The notes: generated by a model not told the origin, from the letters alone. DNA of 64,000 bases from an uncultured Porphyromonadaceae bacterium (GCA_937921035.1 CALEUL010000033.1:1-64000), one strand, 5' to 3'; numbered from the stretch's first letter, positions 42,196 through 51,405 are shown. Numbers and translations: made by a program.

Positions 42196-42876
42196 TCAAA
42201 GGCTTGATTCATCATAGACATGCGTCCGCAGATACGCGCACACAGGCGTAGGAGTAAATTCCACGGCAGCCTTCAGTGCCTCGCAGCTGAAACGCTCGTC
42301 GGAGCTGTAATAATCATAGCGACGCCCGTAGAACCACTTTGCGAACAGCTGTTGCGGTCGCGTGCTGATATTGGAAATGCGCTTGTTGTCCATGCGGAAA
42401 GCAAGCGCCTCGGCAAGGTCGTGCAGAAGCGGATCGGTATCGTCGGTGATGTTGAATACCCTCCCTTGCAGCGATGCCGCATCCGTTTTTAGCAGCATGG
42501 CAACCACCGCGGCGATATCAACCGCATGCACAACGCTCTTACGAGCCTCGTTGCCCGGAAAATGGAAGAACCGGCCGCGGTAAATATCCTCAGCAAGGCG
42601 CCGCATGGCACCGGTCATACCCGTGCCGACAATCGGCGCAGCCCGTAATATAACGCCATCGGGATAAGCCTTGAGGAACCCGGCCTCACGCATGGCCCAT
42701 ATAGAATCTGTGCGGTGCGGCGCGTCCTCTGCAAGGATGGACGCGCTGTCGGGTTCATATATATCGGTGCTGGACACCATCACGGCCAATGGGGGCGGAT
42801 TCTTACCCACCTCCCGTTCAACGTAAGGCAACAGGAACTCGCTGTCTGGAGCATGAAATACAAAACTGTCGGGCAT
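42196..42876 (-). CDS. SDR-like NAD-dependent epimerase-family protein lacking the N-terminal cofactor segment
   Basis: The 226-residue protein matches the middle and C-terminal parts of extended SDR epimerases: AVMVSSTDIYEP, GVILRAAPIVGTGMTGAMRRLAEDI, HAVDIAAVVAMLL and GRVFNITDD. The usual N-terminal GxxGxxG cofactor loop is absent, and the YxxxK catalytic pair is not apparent (the equivalent area reads SIWAMREAGFLK). The ORF opens at the ATG 42876 and a -7 box lies just upstream (42905-42912), so the short form looks like a real gene and not a frame error. It may have lost enzymatic activity and serve a binding or regulatory role. It precedes the DUF115-like gene by 3 bases. Confidence 0.7.
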   Translation of the reverse strand: MPDSFVFHAPDSEFLLPYVEREVGKNPPPLAVMVSSTDIYEPDSASILAEDAPHRTDSIWAMREAGFLKAYPDGVILRAAPIVGTGMTGAMRRLAEDIYRGRFFHFPGNEARKSVVHAVDIAAVVAMLLKTDAASLQGRVFNITDDTDPLLHDLAEALAFRMDNKRISNISTRPQQLFAKWFYGRRYDYYSSDERFSCEALKAAVEFTPTPVCAYLRTHVYDESSL

Positions 42877-42904
42877 AGCTGAATATTTGTACTTGTTTCT
42901 CGCA

Positions 42905-42912
42905 CAAAATTA
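42905..42912 (-). promoter_or_regulatory. -7 box of the SDR-like/DUF115 operon
   Basis: TAATTTTG on the minus strand, 28 bases before the ATG at 42876. Confidence 0.5.
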
Positions 42913-42955
42913 CAAAAAACTTGGCCGCGAGGCCTAAAAACTGCGCGGAATTTAA

Positions 42956-42963
42956 TAATTTTG
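42956..42963 (+). promoter_or_regulatory. -7 box of the glsA operon
   Basis: TAATTTTG. The ATG at 42977 is only 13 bases downstream, so the leader is about 7 bases. Confidence 0.55.
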
Positions 42964-42976
42964 CACTTTATACGAC

Positions 42977-43807
42977 ATGGATACCGCAAAACCAATAAGT
43001 ATCAACCTATCTGAGGTAATCAGGACGCGTCTTGGCAGTCGCAGCCGTTACGTGCCCGGTTTTGTCGTGCGGTATATGGAGCGTCTGATTTGCCAGGACA
43101 AGCTCAACGAACTGCTCCGCGTAAACTACCCTCGGCGCGGCGCCGACTTCTGCAAGGGTGTGCTTGAACATCTTGATGTATCGCTCACTGTGCGCGGCGC
43201 GGAAAATCTCCCCGCCAACAGCCGCGTGATGGTGGTATCCAACCACCCCCTCGGCGGCCTGGACGGAATGGCGATGATAGCATGGCTATCGGAACACTAT
43301 GGAGTGCCGGCCCGTTTTGTGGTAAACGACCTGCTAATGGCCATAGAGCCGCTGCGCGAGAGCTTTATCCCGGTGAACAAGCACGGCTCGCAGAGCCGCA
43401 GCTATGCGGGCGCCCTCGACAACGCCCTCGCAGGCAACGATCCTGTCGTTATCTATCCAGCAGGACTGTGCTCCCGCATGGGCAAAGGAGGCGTAATCGC
43501 CGATACCACCTGGCACAAGATGTTTGTATGCAAGGCCATCGAAAGCAAACGCGACATTGTTCCTGTTTTTTTCGAAGGCCGCAACTCGCAGAGCTTCTAC
43601 CGCTCAGCGCAGTGGCGCAAGCGCCTCGGCATAAAATTCAACTTCGAAATGATCCTTCTGCCCCGCGAGGTATTCCGCGCGGCAGGCTCCACATTCACCC
43701 TCACTGTAGGCAAAGCCATTCACTGGCAGCAGCTGCGCGGAGGCCGCGACGCCGCCGCCCAAGCCCTGGAAATACGCAACAAAGTATATGCCTTGAGGGA
43801 TAAATAA
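42977..43807 (+). CDS. glsA: Lyso-glycine-lipid O-acyltransferase (PlsC family)
   Basis: The 276-residue enzyme has the acyltransferase signature SNHPLGGLDG (His90, Asp96) and the downstream FFEGRNSQ substrate-binding motif of PlsC-type O-acyltransferases. Its neighbour is the GNAT-type N-acyltransferase glsB. In Bacteroides the two together make glycine and glycylserine lipids: GlsB N-acylates glycine with a 3-hydroxy fatty acid and GlsA adds the second acyl chain to the hydroxyl. These lipids are abundant membrane components in Bacteroidales. The order glsA-glsB with 11 bases between genes supports a joint role. The mRNA may be almost leaderless. Confidence 0.85.
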   Translation: MDTAKPISINLSEVIRTRLGSRSRYVPGFVVRYMERLICQDKLNELLRVNYPRRGADFCKGVLEHLDVSLTVRGAENLPANSRVMVVSNHPLGGLDGMAMIAWLSEHYGVPARFVVNDLLMAIEPLRESFIPVNKHGSQSRSYAGALDNALAGNDPVVIYPAGLCSRMGKGGVIADTTWHKMFVCKAIESKRDIVPVFFEGRNSQSFYRSAQWRKRLGIKFNFEMILLPREVFRAAGSTFTLTVGKAIHWQQLRGGRDAAAQALEIRNKVYALRDK

Positions 43808-43818
43808 ACTGAGAGACA

Positions 43819-44745
43819 ATGGAAAAAATTATAGAACCCGTCGACATCGCGCTCTTAGAGGCCGAACTTACCCCCGAACGTTTTCTCCGCCACACCAACA
43901 AAGGCGGAAACGACATATACGTGGTAACGGCCCATACCGCGCCAAATACCATGCGCGAGATTGGCCGTCTTCGCGAAATAGCCTTCCGCACAGCAGGCGG
44001 TGGTACCGGCAAAGCATGCGACATCGATGAGTTCGACGTAATGGACAATCCCTGCCGCCAGCTGATTGTATGGAGCCCGAGCGAAAAGATGATTTTGGGA
44101 GCATACCGCTTCCTCTGCGGGCACGACATGGCATTCGACGGACAAGGGCGCCCCAACATTGCCATGACACACATGTTCGGCTACTCGGAACGCTTCCTGC
44201 GCGATTATCTGCCGTACACCATCGAGCTCGGACGCTCGTTCGTCAGGCTGGAATATCAGTCGTCGCGCCAGGGCACTGCCGCCATATACGTCCTCGACAA
44301 CCTGTGGGACGGCCTCGGCGCCCTCACGCGAGTGTACCCGGACATAAAATACCTCTTCGGCAAGGTTACCATGTACCCAAGCTACACCCGCGAGGACCGC
44401 GACATGATTCTCCACTTCCTAAACAAATATTTCCACGACAACGACCGTCTGGCATGGCCGCTGCATCCGCTCGTTACCGACGCAGACCCCGCCACGATGG
44501 AAGCGAAATTCACCGGAGGCGATTTCAAAAGCGATCTGCGCCTGCTCAACAGCTTCGTGCGCTCGCACGGCAACACCATACCTCCGCTGGTGCACGCCTA
44601 CATGAGTCTTTCGCCAACAATGCGCACCTTCGGTACCGCCATCAACTACGAATTCGGCAACGTCGAAGAAACCGGCATATTCCTTGCCATCGATGAAATT
44701 CTTGAAGAAAAGAAACAACGACACATAGCCACATTTCAACCCTGA
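43819..44745 (+). CDS. glsB: Glycine N-acyltransferase for glycine-lipid synthesis (GNAT fold)
   Basis: The 308-residue protein has the hemolysin/OlsB-like acyltransferase domain: MREIGRLREIAFRTAGGGTGKACDIDEFD at about 45-75, IVWSPSEKMILGAYRFLCG, and FVRLEYQSSRQGTAAIYVLDNLWDGLGA further on. Such enzymes transfer a 3-hydroxyacyl group from ACP to an amino acid; in Bacteroides the homologue acylates glycine. It follows glsA by 11 bases and is followed by purB one base after its stop. The C-terminal 100 residues are an extension seen in the Bacteroidetes proteins. Confidence 0.85.
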   Translation: MEKIIEPVDIALLEAELTPERFLRHTNKGGNDIYVVTAHTAPNTMREIGRLREIAFRTAGGGTGKACDIDEFDVMDNPCRQLIVWSPSEKMILGAYRFLCGHDMAFDGQGRPNIAMTHMFGYSERFLRDYLPYTIELGRSFVRLEYQSSRQGTAAIYVLDNLWDGLGALTRVYPDIKYLFGKVTMYPSYTREDRDMILHFLNKYFHDNDRLAWPLHPLVTDADPATMEAKFTGGDFKSDLRLLNSFVRSHGNTIPPLVHAYMSLSPTMRTFGTAINYEFGNVEETGIFLAIDEILEEKKQRHIATFQP

Positions 44746-44746
44746 T

Positions 44747-46123
44747 ATGGAACTAACATCACTCACCGCCGTTTCGCCCGTCGACGGCCGCTACCACTCA
44801 AAGACGGCCCCTCTGGCAAACTACTTCTCGGAATACGCCACAATCCGCTACCGCGTGTTCGTGGAAGTCGAATATTTTATAATGCTCTCCAACCTTGGTC
44901 TCCCGCAGCTTCCCGACCTGACGGAGGAACAGAAAACAGCCCTTCGCGCAATATACGCGCCCGAGGTGTTCACTCCCGCCGAAGCCGCAAAAATCAAGGA
45001 CATCGAAAAAATCACCAACCACGATGTAAAGGCTGTCGAATACTACCTTAAGGAGCGCTTCGCCGAACTCGACCTTCAGAAGTACTGCGAGTTCATCCAC
45101 TTCGGTCTTACATCGCAGGATATCAACAACACCGCATTCCCGCTCATGCTTTCGCAGGCCGTAAGCGAAGTGCTACTTCCTGCATTCGACCGTCTGACCG
45201 CTGCCGTCAAAGAGCTCACAGAACGTTGTCTGGGCATGCCCATGCTTGCCCGCACCCACGGACAACCCGCTTCGCCCACAACCCTCGGCAAGGAAATGGG
45301 AGTGTTCCTCTATCGCCTCACCCAGCAGGTGAACGAGGTTAAGGAAATCCCCGGCTACGGCAAATTCGGAGGCGCCACCGGCAACTTCAACGCACACCGC
45401 GCAGCATTCCCCGGCATAGACTGGCCCAAAGTTGCCAATGATTTCCTTGAATCCATCGGTCTTGTACGCGAGCGCCACACCACACAGATTTCCAACTACG
45501 ACGGCCTCGCACGCCTGCTTGACGCCCTCAAGCGCGTAAACACCATAATCCTCGACCTCGACCGCGACATCTGGAGCTACATATCTATGGGATATTTCCA
45601 CCAGAAAATCAAAGCCGGCGAAGTAGGTTCCTCGGCAATGCCCCACAAGGTGAACCCCATCGACTTCGAGAACTCGGAAGGTAACATCGGTATCGCCAAC
45701 GCCCTCTACGAGCACCTTTCGCACAAGCTGCCCGTATCGCGCCTGCAACGCGACCTCACCGACTCCACCGTTATCCGCAACCTCGGCGTGCCCGTCGCCC
45801 ACACCCTCATCGCCGTGGAATCCACCCTCAAAGGCCTCGGCAAACTTATCGTAGACGAGAAAGCTCTTGCAGCCGATCTGGACAACAACTGGGCAGTGGT
45901 GGCAGAAGGCATACAGACCATACTGCGCCGTGAGGGATATCCAAAACCCTACGAGGCTCTTAAAGCACTCACCAGAACAAACACCCACATCGACGAGAAG
46001 GCAATCAGCGAATTCATCGACTCGCTGACAGGCATCAGCGAGGACGTCCGCGCCGAACTGCACGCCCTCTCGCCCGCCACATACGTCGGCTACGCCGCCG
46101 AATCGTGGGAAACACAGGAATGA
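44747..46123 (+). CDS. purB: Adenylosuccinate lyase
   Basis: The 458-residue enzyme cleaves adenylosuccinate to AMP and fumarate and SAICAR to AICAR in purine synthesis. It belongs to the E. coli-like PurB group: TAVSPVDGRY at the start, ARTHGQPASPTTLGKEM with the catalytic His, and the fumarate-lyase signature SSAMPHKVNPIDFENSEGN at about 295-313 with the catalytic Ser. It starts one base after glsB and its stop overlaps the dgt start (ATGA). Confidence 0.96.
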   Translation: MELTSLTAVSPVDGRYHSKTAPLANYFSEYATIRYRVFVEVEYFIMLSNLGLPQLPDLTEEQKTALRAIYAPEVFTPAEAAKIKDIEKITNHDVKAVEYYLKERFAELDLQKYCEFIHFGLTSQDINNTAFPLMLSQAVSEVLLPAFDRLTAAVKELTERCLGMPMLARTHGQPASPTTLGKEMGVFLYRLTQQVNEVKEIPGYGKFGGATGNFNAHRAAFPGIDWPKVANDFLESIGLVRERHTTQISNYDGLARLLDALKRVNTIILDLDRDIWSYISMGYFHQKIKAGEVGSSAMPHKVNPIDFENSEGNIGIANALYEHLSHKLPVSRLQRDLTDSTVIRNLGVPVAHTLIAVESTLKGLGKLIVDEKALAADLDNNWAVVAEGIQTILRREGYPKPYEALKALTRTNTHIDEKAISEFIDSLTGISEDVRAELHALSPATYVGYAAESWETQE

Positions 46124-47454
46124 ACTGGGAAAAACTCATAAACGACAAGCGCTTCGGACTTGAGGACTATCACGACCCGAAGAAAAGCGCCACTCGCACC
46201 GATTTCCGGCGCGACTACGACCGTCTTGTGTTCTCGTCGCCATTCAGGCGCCTGCAGAACAAGACTCAGGTGTTCCCCCTGCCGGGAAGCATCTTTGTAC
46301 ACAACCGATTGACGCACAGTATGGAGGTTGCCTGCGTAGGCAAATCCATAGCCGATATTGTAGCAGCCGAACTGCGGCGGCGCCATGCCGCCGCAGGCGA
46401 CTCTACCGAACACTTCGACCACCTCGGCGATATAGTTGCCGCCGCCTGTCTGGCTCACGATCTTGGCAACCCGCCTTTCGGGCACTCGGGAGAACGCGCA
46501 ATCGCCACATTCTTCAGCGAGGGTGCCGGAAAGCATCTGCGCGAGGGCCTGACGGAGGCCGAATGGCTCGACATCACCCGCTTCGAGGGCAACGCCAACG
46601 CATTCCGCGTGCTCACTCACCAGTTCAAGGGACGCCGCAAGGGCGGTTTCGCTATGACCTACTCCACCCTCGCATCCATCGTGAAATATCCCTACGAATC
46701 AAGACTTTCCAACGGCAAATTCGGATTTTTCACCTCCGAGAAGGATGATTACGTGAAAGTTGCCACCGAACTTGGCATACGGCGACTGTCAGAACCGGGC
46801 GAGCCCCTGCGCTACGCCCGCCATCCGCTTGTCTATATCGTGGAGGCCGCCGACGACATCTGCTACGAGGTGATGGACATCGAGGACGCCCACAAACTTC
46901 GGATAATACCTACAGATACCGTCATCAGCGCCTTCCTCGGCTTCTTCACCGAAGAACGGCAGCAAAGAATGCGTACGGTGATGGACACCGTGAGCGACCC
47001 AAACGAAAAAATAGCATATCTGCGCTCCTGCGTCGTGGGCGCTCTGGTGGAACAATGTGCGCTCACGTTCATAGACAATGAGCAGGCCATACTGGACGGC
47101 ACCTTCGAGGGCTCGCTGCTGAGCCATGTACGACAGCTTGAGCGCGACGGCTATGCACGCTGCAACGACCTGTCGTGGAAGAAGATCTACCGCTCCTCCG
47201 AGGTTGTGGACATCGAGCTCGCCGGTAACAGAATCATCACCTTCCTGATGGAACGCCTCACCGACGCTGTAACGCGTCCCGAGCTGAACTACTCCAAGCT
47301 GCTGCTGGCCAAATTCCCGGAGCAGTACGATGTGCATGCGCCCACGCTCTACGGCAAGCTCCAGGCCGTGCTGGACCATATCTCGGCCATGACCGACGTA
47401 TATGCCCTCGACCTCTACCGCAAACTAAACGGGACCTCCCTGCCCGCTGTTTAA
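46120..47454 (+). CDS. dgt: Deoxyguanosinetriphosphate triphosphohydrolase
   Basis: The 444-residue HD-domain hydrolase removes triphosphate from dGTP (and perhaps other dNTPs), limiting nucleotide pools and countering phage. Visible metal ligands: NRLTHSMEV (His) and AHDLGNPPFGHSGE (His-Asp pair). The ATG at 46120 overlaps the purB stop (ATGA) and gives the family start MNWEKLINDKRFG; the alternative at 46105 adds five residues. Being coupled to purB ties it to purine metabolism. Length is typical for the Dgt family. Confidence 0.93.
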   Translation: MNWEKLINDKRFGLEDYHDPKKSATRTDFRRDYDRLVFSSPFRRLQNKTQVFPLPGSIFVHNRLTHSMEVACVGKSIADIVAAELRRRHAAAGDSTEHFDHLGDIVAAACLAHDLGNPPFGHSGERAIATFFSEGAGKHLREGLTEAEWLDITRFEGNANAFRVLTHQFKGRRKGGFAMTYSTLASIVKYPYESRLSNGKFGFFTSEKDDYVKVATELGIRRLSEPGEPLRYARHPLVYIVEAADDICYEVMDIEDAHKLRIIPTDTVISAFLGFFTEERQQRMRTVMDTVSDPNEKIAYLRSCVVGALVEQCALTFIDNEQAILDGTFEGSLLSHVRQLERDGYARCNDLSWKKIYRSSEVVDIELAGNRIITFLMERLTDAVTRPELNYSKLLLAKFPEQYDVHAPTLYGKLQAVLDHISAMTDVYALDLYRKLNGTSLPAV

Positions 47455-47461
47455 TTATAGT

Positions 47462-48727
47462 ATGAAAAAGAATATCCTCTTGCTCCTCGTAGCGCTGCTG
47501 ACGTTTGTCGGCATGCAGGCAGCCACTTATACCGTAAAACAGATACCCAACGTCCACGTCGCCGACAGCTCGCAGTATGTCAGCAACCCCGACGGCATTC
47601 TGCAGCCTGCCACAGTGGCACAGATGAACGCCTTGCTGCGCGACATACGCCGCAACACGTCGGCCGAAGCCGTAGCCGTGGTTGTAGATAACATCGAAGG
47701 TGGTGATATCGACACTTTCGCCACCGAACTGTTCTCGGAATGGGGTCTCGGCAAATCGGACAACGACAACGGTCTGCTTATTCTTATGGCCAAAGACCTG
47801 CGGCGCGCTGCCATCCGCACAGGCTACGGACTGGAGGGAGTCATGCCCGATATTATCTGCGCCAAAATCATGCGCGAGAAAATGTTCCCTCGCTTCAAAG
47901 AAGGCGACTACGACGGCGGCATGCTCGCCGCCACGCAGACCGTGAACAATATCCTCGACAATCCCGCCAACCGCGACGAAATACTCTCGGGTGATAAAGA
48001 CGTCGATTTCGCCGACGAGGAAGTGAGCCTTGCAGGATTCTTCAAAATCGTGTTCGGCGTAAGCATCCTCATCACCATTTTCCTCCTTGCCCTGCTCGCC
48101 CTCACCCTTGCAAACAACAGAAAACGCACCAACGCAGAAAAATACCGTGCGCTCAACAACCTTAAGCCGGTGTTTCTCGCACTCACGTTCTTCGGTCTCG
48201 GCGTTCCTGCCATAGCATCCATACCGCTGTTGCTTATAATGTCGCGTCTGCGTAATATGCCGCACAAATGCCCGCAATGCGGCACAGCGATGAAGAAAGT
48301 TGACGAGGTACACGACAACGACTTCCTCGATTCCGCCCAGGATACGGAGGAACGCCTCGGCACAGTTGACTACGACGTATGGCTGTGTCCTAACTGCGGA
48401 GAAACCGACATAGAGCCTTTCGAGAAAGCAAATACAGGCTTCATCCGCTGTGAGCTGTGCGGCGGCCTCACAAGCCGTCTCTCCGGTGTCCGCATCCTGC
48501 GCAACGCAACCACATCGCATGCCGGCGAGGGCGTGAAGAACTACACCTGCGTGCACTGCGGCCACGTTACCGGTCTTCGCTATTCCATTCCCAAAGTTGT
48601 GGCAGCCCCGATAATTCTGGGAGGCGGAGGCAACAGCCACGGTGGAAACGGTTTTGGCGGAGGCAGTTTCGGAGGAGGTTTCGGAGGCGGCATGACCGGC
48701 GGCGGCGGTGCTTCCGGCGGATGGTAA
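47462..48727 (+). CDS. TPM-domain membrane protein with zinc ribbons and Gly-rich tail
   Basis: The 421-residue protein has a signal peptide, a TPM (YgcG-type) domain at about 35-170 (DGILQPATVAQMNALLRDIRR, GLLILMAKDLRRAAIRTGYGLEG), two membrane helices (about 195-260), then cysteine pairs CPQC, CPNC, CELC and CVHC that suggest zinc ribbons, and a Gly/Ser-rich tail (about 385-421). TPM proteins are often membrane-anchored with a Gly-rich end; the family is linked to photosystem repair phosphatases in plants, but the bacterial role is unclear. It follows dgt by 7 bases. Its stop abuts the stop of the converging flippase gene. Confidence 0.85.
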   Translation: MKKNILLLLVALLTFVGMQAATYTVKQIPNVHVADSSQYVSNPDGILQPATVAQMNALLRDIRRNTSAEAVAVVVDNIEGGDIDTFATELFSEWGLGKSDNDNGLLILMAKDLRRAAIRTGYGLEGVMPDIICAKIMREKMFPRFKEGDYDGGMLAATQTVNNILDNPANRDEILSGDKDVDFADEEVSLAGFFKIVFGVSILITIFLLALLALTLANNRKRTNAEKYRALNNLKPVFLALTFFGLGVPAIASIPLLLIMSRLRNMPHKCPQCGTAMKKVDEVHDNDFLDSAQDTEERLGTVDYDVWLCPNCGETDIEPFEKANTGFIRCELCGGLTSRLSGVRILRNATTSHAGEGVKNYTCVHCGHVTGLRYSIPKVVAAPIILGGGGNSHGGNGFGGGSFGGGFGGGMTGGGGASGGW

Positions 48728-50203
48728 TCAAGCCTTTTTACGGTGCGAACCCTTTATCGCGCGCACCGCAAGGAATATGGATGGCGGCAAGAAAAGCAAC
48801 GCCGTCCACCACGGACCGGCAAAAGCGTCTATTGCCAACGCGCCGCAGCAGATTGCAAACACCGTCCATATAAGCGGCCATATCCCCCGACGCAGGCGCA
48901 TGCCGTAGCGGCGACGGAAGACAATGTAGGTAAGTATGGTATAGGCGCCGTACCACAGCACATATGCCACTCCTAGTCCCGTAAAGCCGAAGGCGTTGTA
49001 CAGCGGAATATTGAGCAAAAGGTACAGCACAGAACTCGTAACCTCGGTAACGACATATATGCGGCCATCGCCCCGCGCGGGCATCACAAAGGCCAACGAC
49101 CACGACACCGCGCGGAAAATGGTGCCCGCAATCGCTATCGATATATACGGAATCACAGCATCGAAAGAATGCGAGTACAGAATATTCACCAGCAGTTCCT
49201 TGGCACATACGAACACCACGACCACGGGAGCGAGTACCGAAAGGATTATCTTGATTTCGTGCGACACTATAACCTCGGCGCGACGGCAGTTCCGTACCAT
49301 TGCCGACAGGCGCGGAAAGTATTCCATCGAAATAGACGTAAAAATCAGCCCAATATAGCTGTTGACGAGGGTATAGCCGGCCTGATAGTAGCCCACAGCA
49401 GCCGGGGAGTGGGAGCGGTTGAGCCACGCCACAAAAATATACGAGGCCAACAGGGTAACGGCAGAGCTGACAGTCATATACGCGCCCAAGGCAATCATTC
49501 CACGGCCCTGACGGATATCGTCGGCCATACGCGAACGTATGAAGCCCCAACCACGGCACGCAGCCTTGAGGTTGACATGCGGCCTGTAGGGCGTGAACAG
49601 CAGCGAATATACGAAATTGCTCAGCGCAAACAAGACAAGCACCGGCACGATGCCGTCAAGTCTGAAAAAATAGAATATCGGGATAGCCAGAAGCGAGGAT
49701 GTTACCGCGGCATAGAGGTTTGTGCGCGCCAGCGCGCGGAAACGGTCTCGTCCCTGCATTATCGCCATCTCGCCCGACGATACCGCCGAGAGAATCATTA
49801 TTGCCGACAGGGCCACAAACGGCAGCGTGTGGTCGAAATCGCCGAACGAGAACCATCCTATCAGCGGTGAGGCAAGCACGACAAATACAAGTCCGGCAAT
49901 ACCCAATATCAGCGCCAGACGACGCACGAGCGCGGTAGTGCTTTCGGCCTTTTCGGGCTGATCGCGCACTATAGAAAGGTCTCGCACGGCACTCTGCCGC
50001 AAATTCAGCTGCGATGTGGACGACAGAAAATCCATCGTGGAATGATACAGCGTCATCAGGCCGACACCCACAGGGCCTATCCACACAGCCACCAACTTCG
50101 TACGAATAACCGCACAAAGAATCTGGAGCACCTGCACGCCTCCGAAAATGCTCAGCGCCTTGAGTATGCGCGCTGTTGTGGGGGATTTTACAAGCGTACT
50201 CAT
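48728..50203 (-). CDS. Polysaccharide/O-antigen flippase-like transporter (MOP superfamily)
   Basis: The 491-residue membrane protein has about fourteen transmembrane helices and the Wzx/MOP layout; the start (SIFGGVQVLQILCAVIRTKLVAVWIGPVGVGLMTLY) matches the O-antigen translocase group. It would flip undecaprenyl-linked glycan units from the cytoplasmic to the periplasmic face. No glycosyltransferase cluster is adjacent; instead it ends an operon whose upstream gene is an EnvC-like factor, 5 bases away. The stop codon abuts the TPM gene stop with no base between. Confidence 0.88.
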   Translation of the reverse strand: MSTLVKSPTTARILKALSIFGGVQVLQILCAVIRTKLVAVWIGPVGVGLMTLYHSTMDFLSSTSQLNLRQSAVRDLSIVRDQPEKAESTTALVRRLALILGIAGLVFVVLASPLIGWFSFGDFDHTLPFVALSAIMILSAVSSGEMAIMQGRDRFRALARTNLYAAVTSSLLAIPIFYFFRLDGIVPVLVLFALSNFVYSLLFTPYRPHVNLKAACRGWGFIRSRMADDIRQGRGMIALGAYMTVSSAVTLLASYIFVAWLNRSHSPAAVGYYQAGYTLVNSYIGLIFTSISMEYFPRLSAMVRNCRRAEVIVSHEIKIILSVLAPVVVVFVCAKELLVNILYSHSFDAVIPYISIAIAGTIFRAVSWSLAFVMPARGDGRIYVVTEVTSSVLYLLLNIPLYNAFGFTGLGVAYVLWYGAYTILTYIVFRRRYGMRLRRGIWPLIWTVFAICCGALAIDAFAGPWWTALLFLPPSIFLAVRAIKGSHRKKA

Positions 50204-50208
50204 TGCAG

Positions 50209-51405
50209 TCAGCGGAGCCAGTCGGCAGGATTGAGTTTCTGTTTTTCGTGTCGCACCTCGAAGTGCAGCCTCGTGCGATCGCCGTCGGCGGGGTCGGACG
50301 CTATAGTACCAAGCGGCTGCCCGGCTTCCACGTTCTGTCCTTTTCGCACTTTCAGCGTTCCAATACCGGCATAAACAGTAAGATACTCGCCGTGACGGAC
50401 GATTACAACGTTCTGGAAACCTTCCATCACGATTACCATGCTCACCACACCCGGGTACACGGCCAGCGCCTGCGCACCCCTGACGGTCTCGAAATCGATA
50501 CCGTTGTTCTGTGTCTGCACCTTTTCAAGCTCCTCGTGGGAATGACGTCCGAAAGTGGAAACTACCGTGGCATCGCGGTCCAACGGGAGGGGAAGACGAC
50601 CCTTGTTGGAGGCAAAAGAGCCCGTCAGCTTGTTGTCCTGAGGACGCGGTTCCTTCTTTTTCTCGGGTTTAGCCTGCTGTTTGCGCTGTTCTTCCTCGAT
50701 AATACGGTTAAGTTCGTCGTCGAGCTGCCGCGCCATGCGTTCCTGCTCGCGCAGCACGTTGCGCAGATTCTTGCTTTGCCGTTTCAGCGAGTTCACCACC
50801 GCGCTTGCCTGATGCTGCTGTATGCGTAGCTCCTCCTCGGCAGATGCGAGGCTGTCCAGGTTTGCTCTCAACACATTGTGCAGCGAATCCACGGCACGGT
50901 GCTGGCGTTTAAGACGCTGCGTAGCCGCACTGATGGATGCCGCTTTGTCATGCTCCCACTCAGCCAGTTCCTGCAGATAACGGACGCGGCTGCGTGCCTG
51001 CGAAAACGATTCCGACGAAAGCACGTATGCCGCCGGCGATGATATGTGCCGCTGCCCGCGTATTGCCCGCAGAGAGGCTGCATACGATTTTCGCAGCGAT
51101 TCCAGGTTGGCGGTGTTCAGCTTTATGCTGTCGGCAAGCTCCTGAGCCGCCAAGCTTGCATTCTCCGCGTAGCGGCGCAGACGCTCGGTCTGTTTTCGTT
51201 TGGTAACCATGCGGCCCTCGATACTCTGCAGATTGCGCAGTTCCCGAGCAGTCTGGGCGTTGTTGTCGTCTATCTGCCGACGCGTCCGCTCCATTTTGCG
51301 CACATTCTCCTGTTTTTCCTTGCGCACGGATGTCGAATTCCGTCGCGACGAGGCAAGCGGAACAAGCACAAGCAAGGCAAGAAGCAGGATAATGATTTTG
51401 CGCAT
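50209..51405 (-). CDS. EnvC-like murein hydrolase activator (coiled coil plus degenerate M23/LytM)
   Basis: The 398-residue exported protein has a signal peptide, a long coiled coil (about 22-255; RQIDDNNAQTARELRNLQS and similar), a Lys/Glu-rich linker (EEEQRKQQAKPEKKKEP) and a C-terminal LytM domain (about 275-398). The zinc-binding residues of active M23 peptidases look lost: NNGIDF replaces HxxxD and RTRLHFEVR lacks the first His of HxH. This is the EnvC pattern, in which the protein activates amidases during cell division and does not cut peptidoglycan itself. It sits between a DUF4292 lipoprotein gene and the flippase gene in one minus-strand run. Confidence 0.87.
   Translation of the reverse strand: MRKIIILLLALLVLVPLASSRRNSTSVRKEKQENVRKMERTRRQIDDNNAQTARELRNLQSIEGRMVTKRKQTERLRRYAENASLAAQELADSIKLNTANLESLRKSYAASLRAIRGQRHISSPAAYVLSSESFSQARSRVRYLQELAEWEHDKAASISAATQRLKRQHRAVDSLHNVLRANLDSLASAEEELRIQQHQASAVVNSLKRQSKNLRNVLREQERMARQLDDELNRIIEEEQRKQQAKPEKKKEPRPQDNKLTGSFASNKGRLPLPLDRDATVVSTFGRHSHEELEKVQTQNNGIDFETVRGAQALAVYPGVVSMVIVMEGFQNVVIVRHGEYLTVYAGIGTLKVRKGQNVEAGQPLGTIASDPADGDRTRLHFEVRHEKQKLNPADWLR

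Noticed and set aside
47258..48640. A 460-codon open frame on the minus strand
   Set aside because: It is antisense to the TPM-domain gene and the end of dgt.
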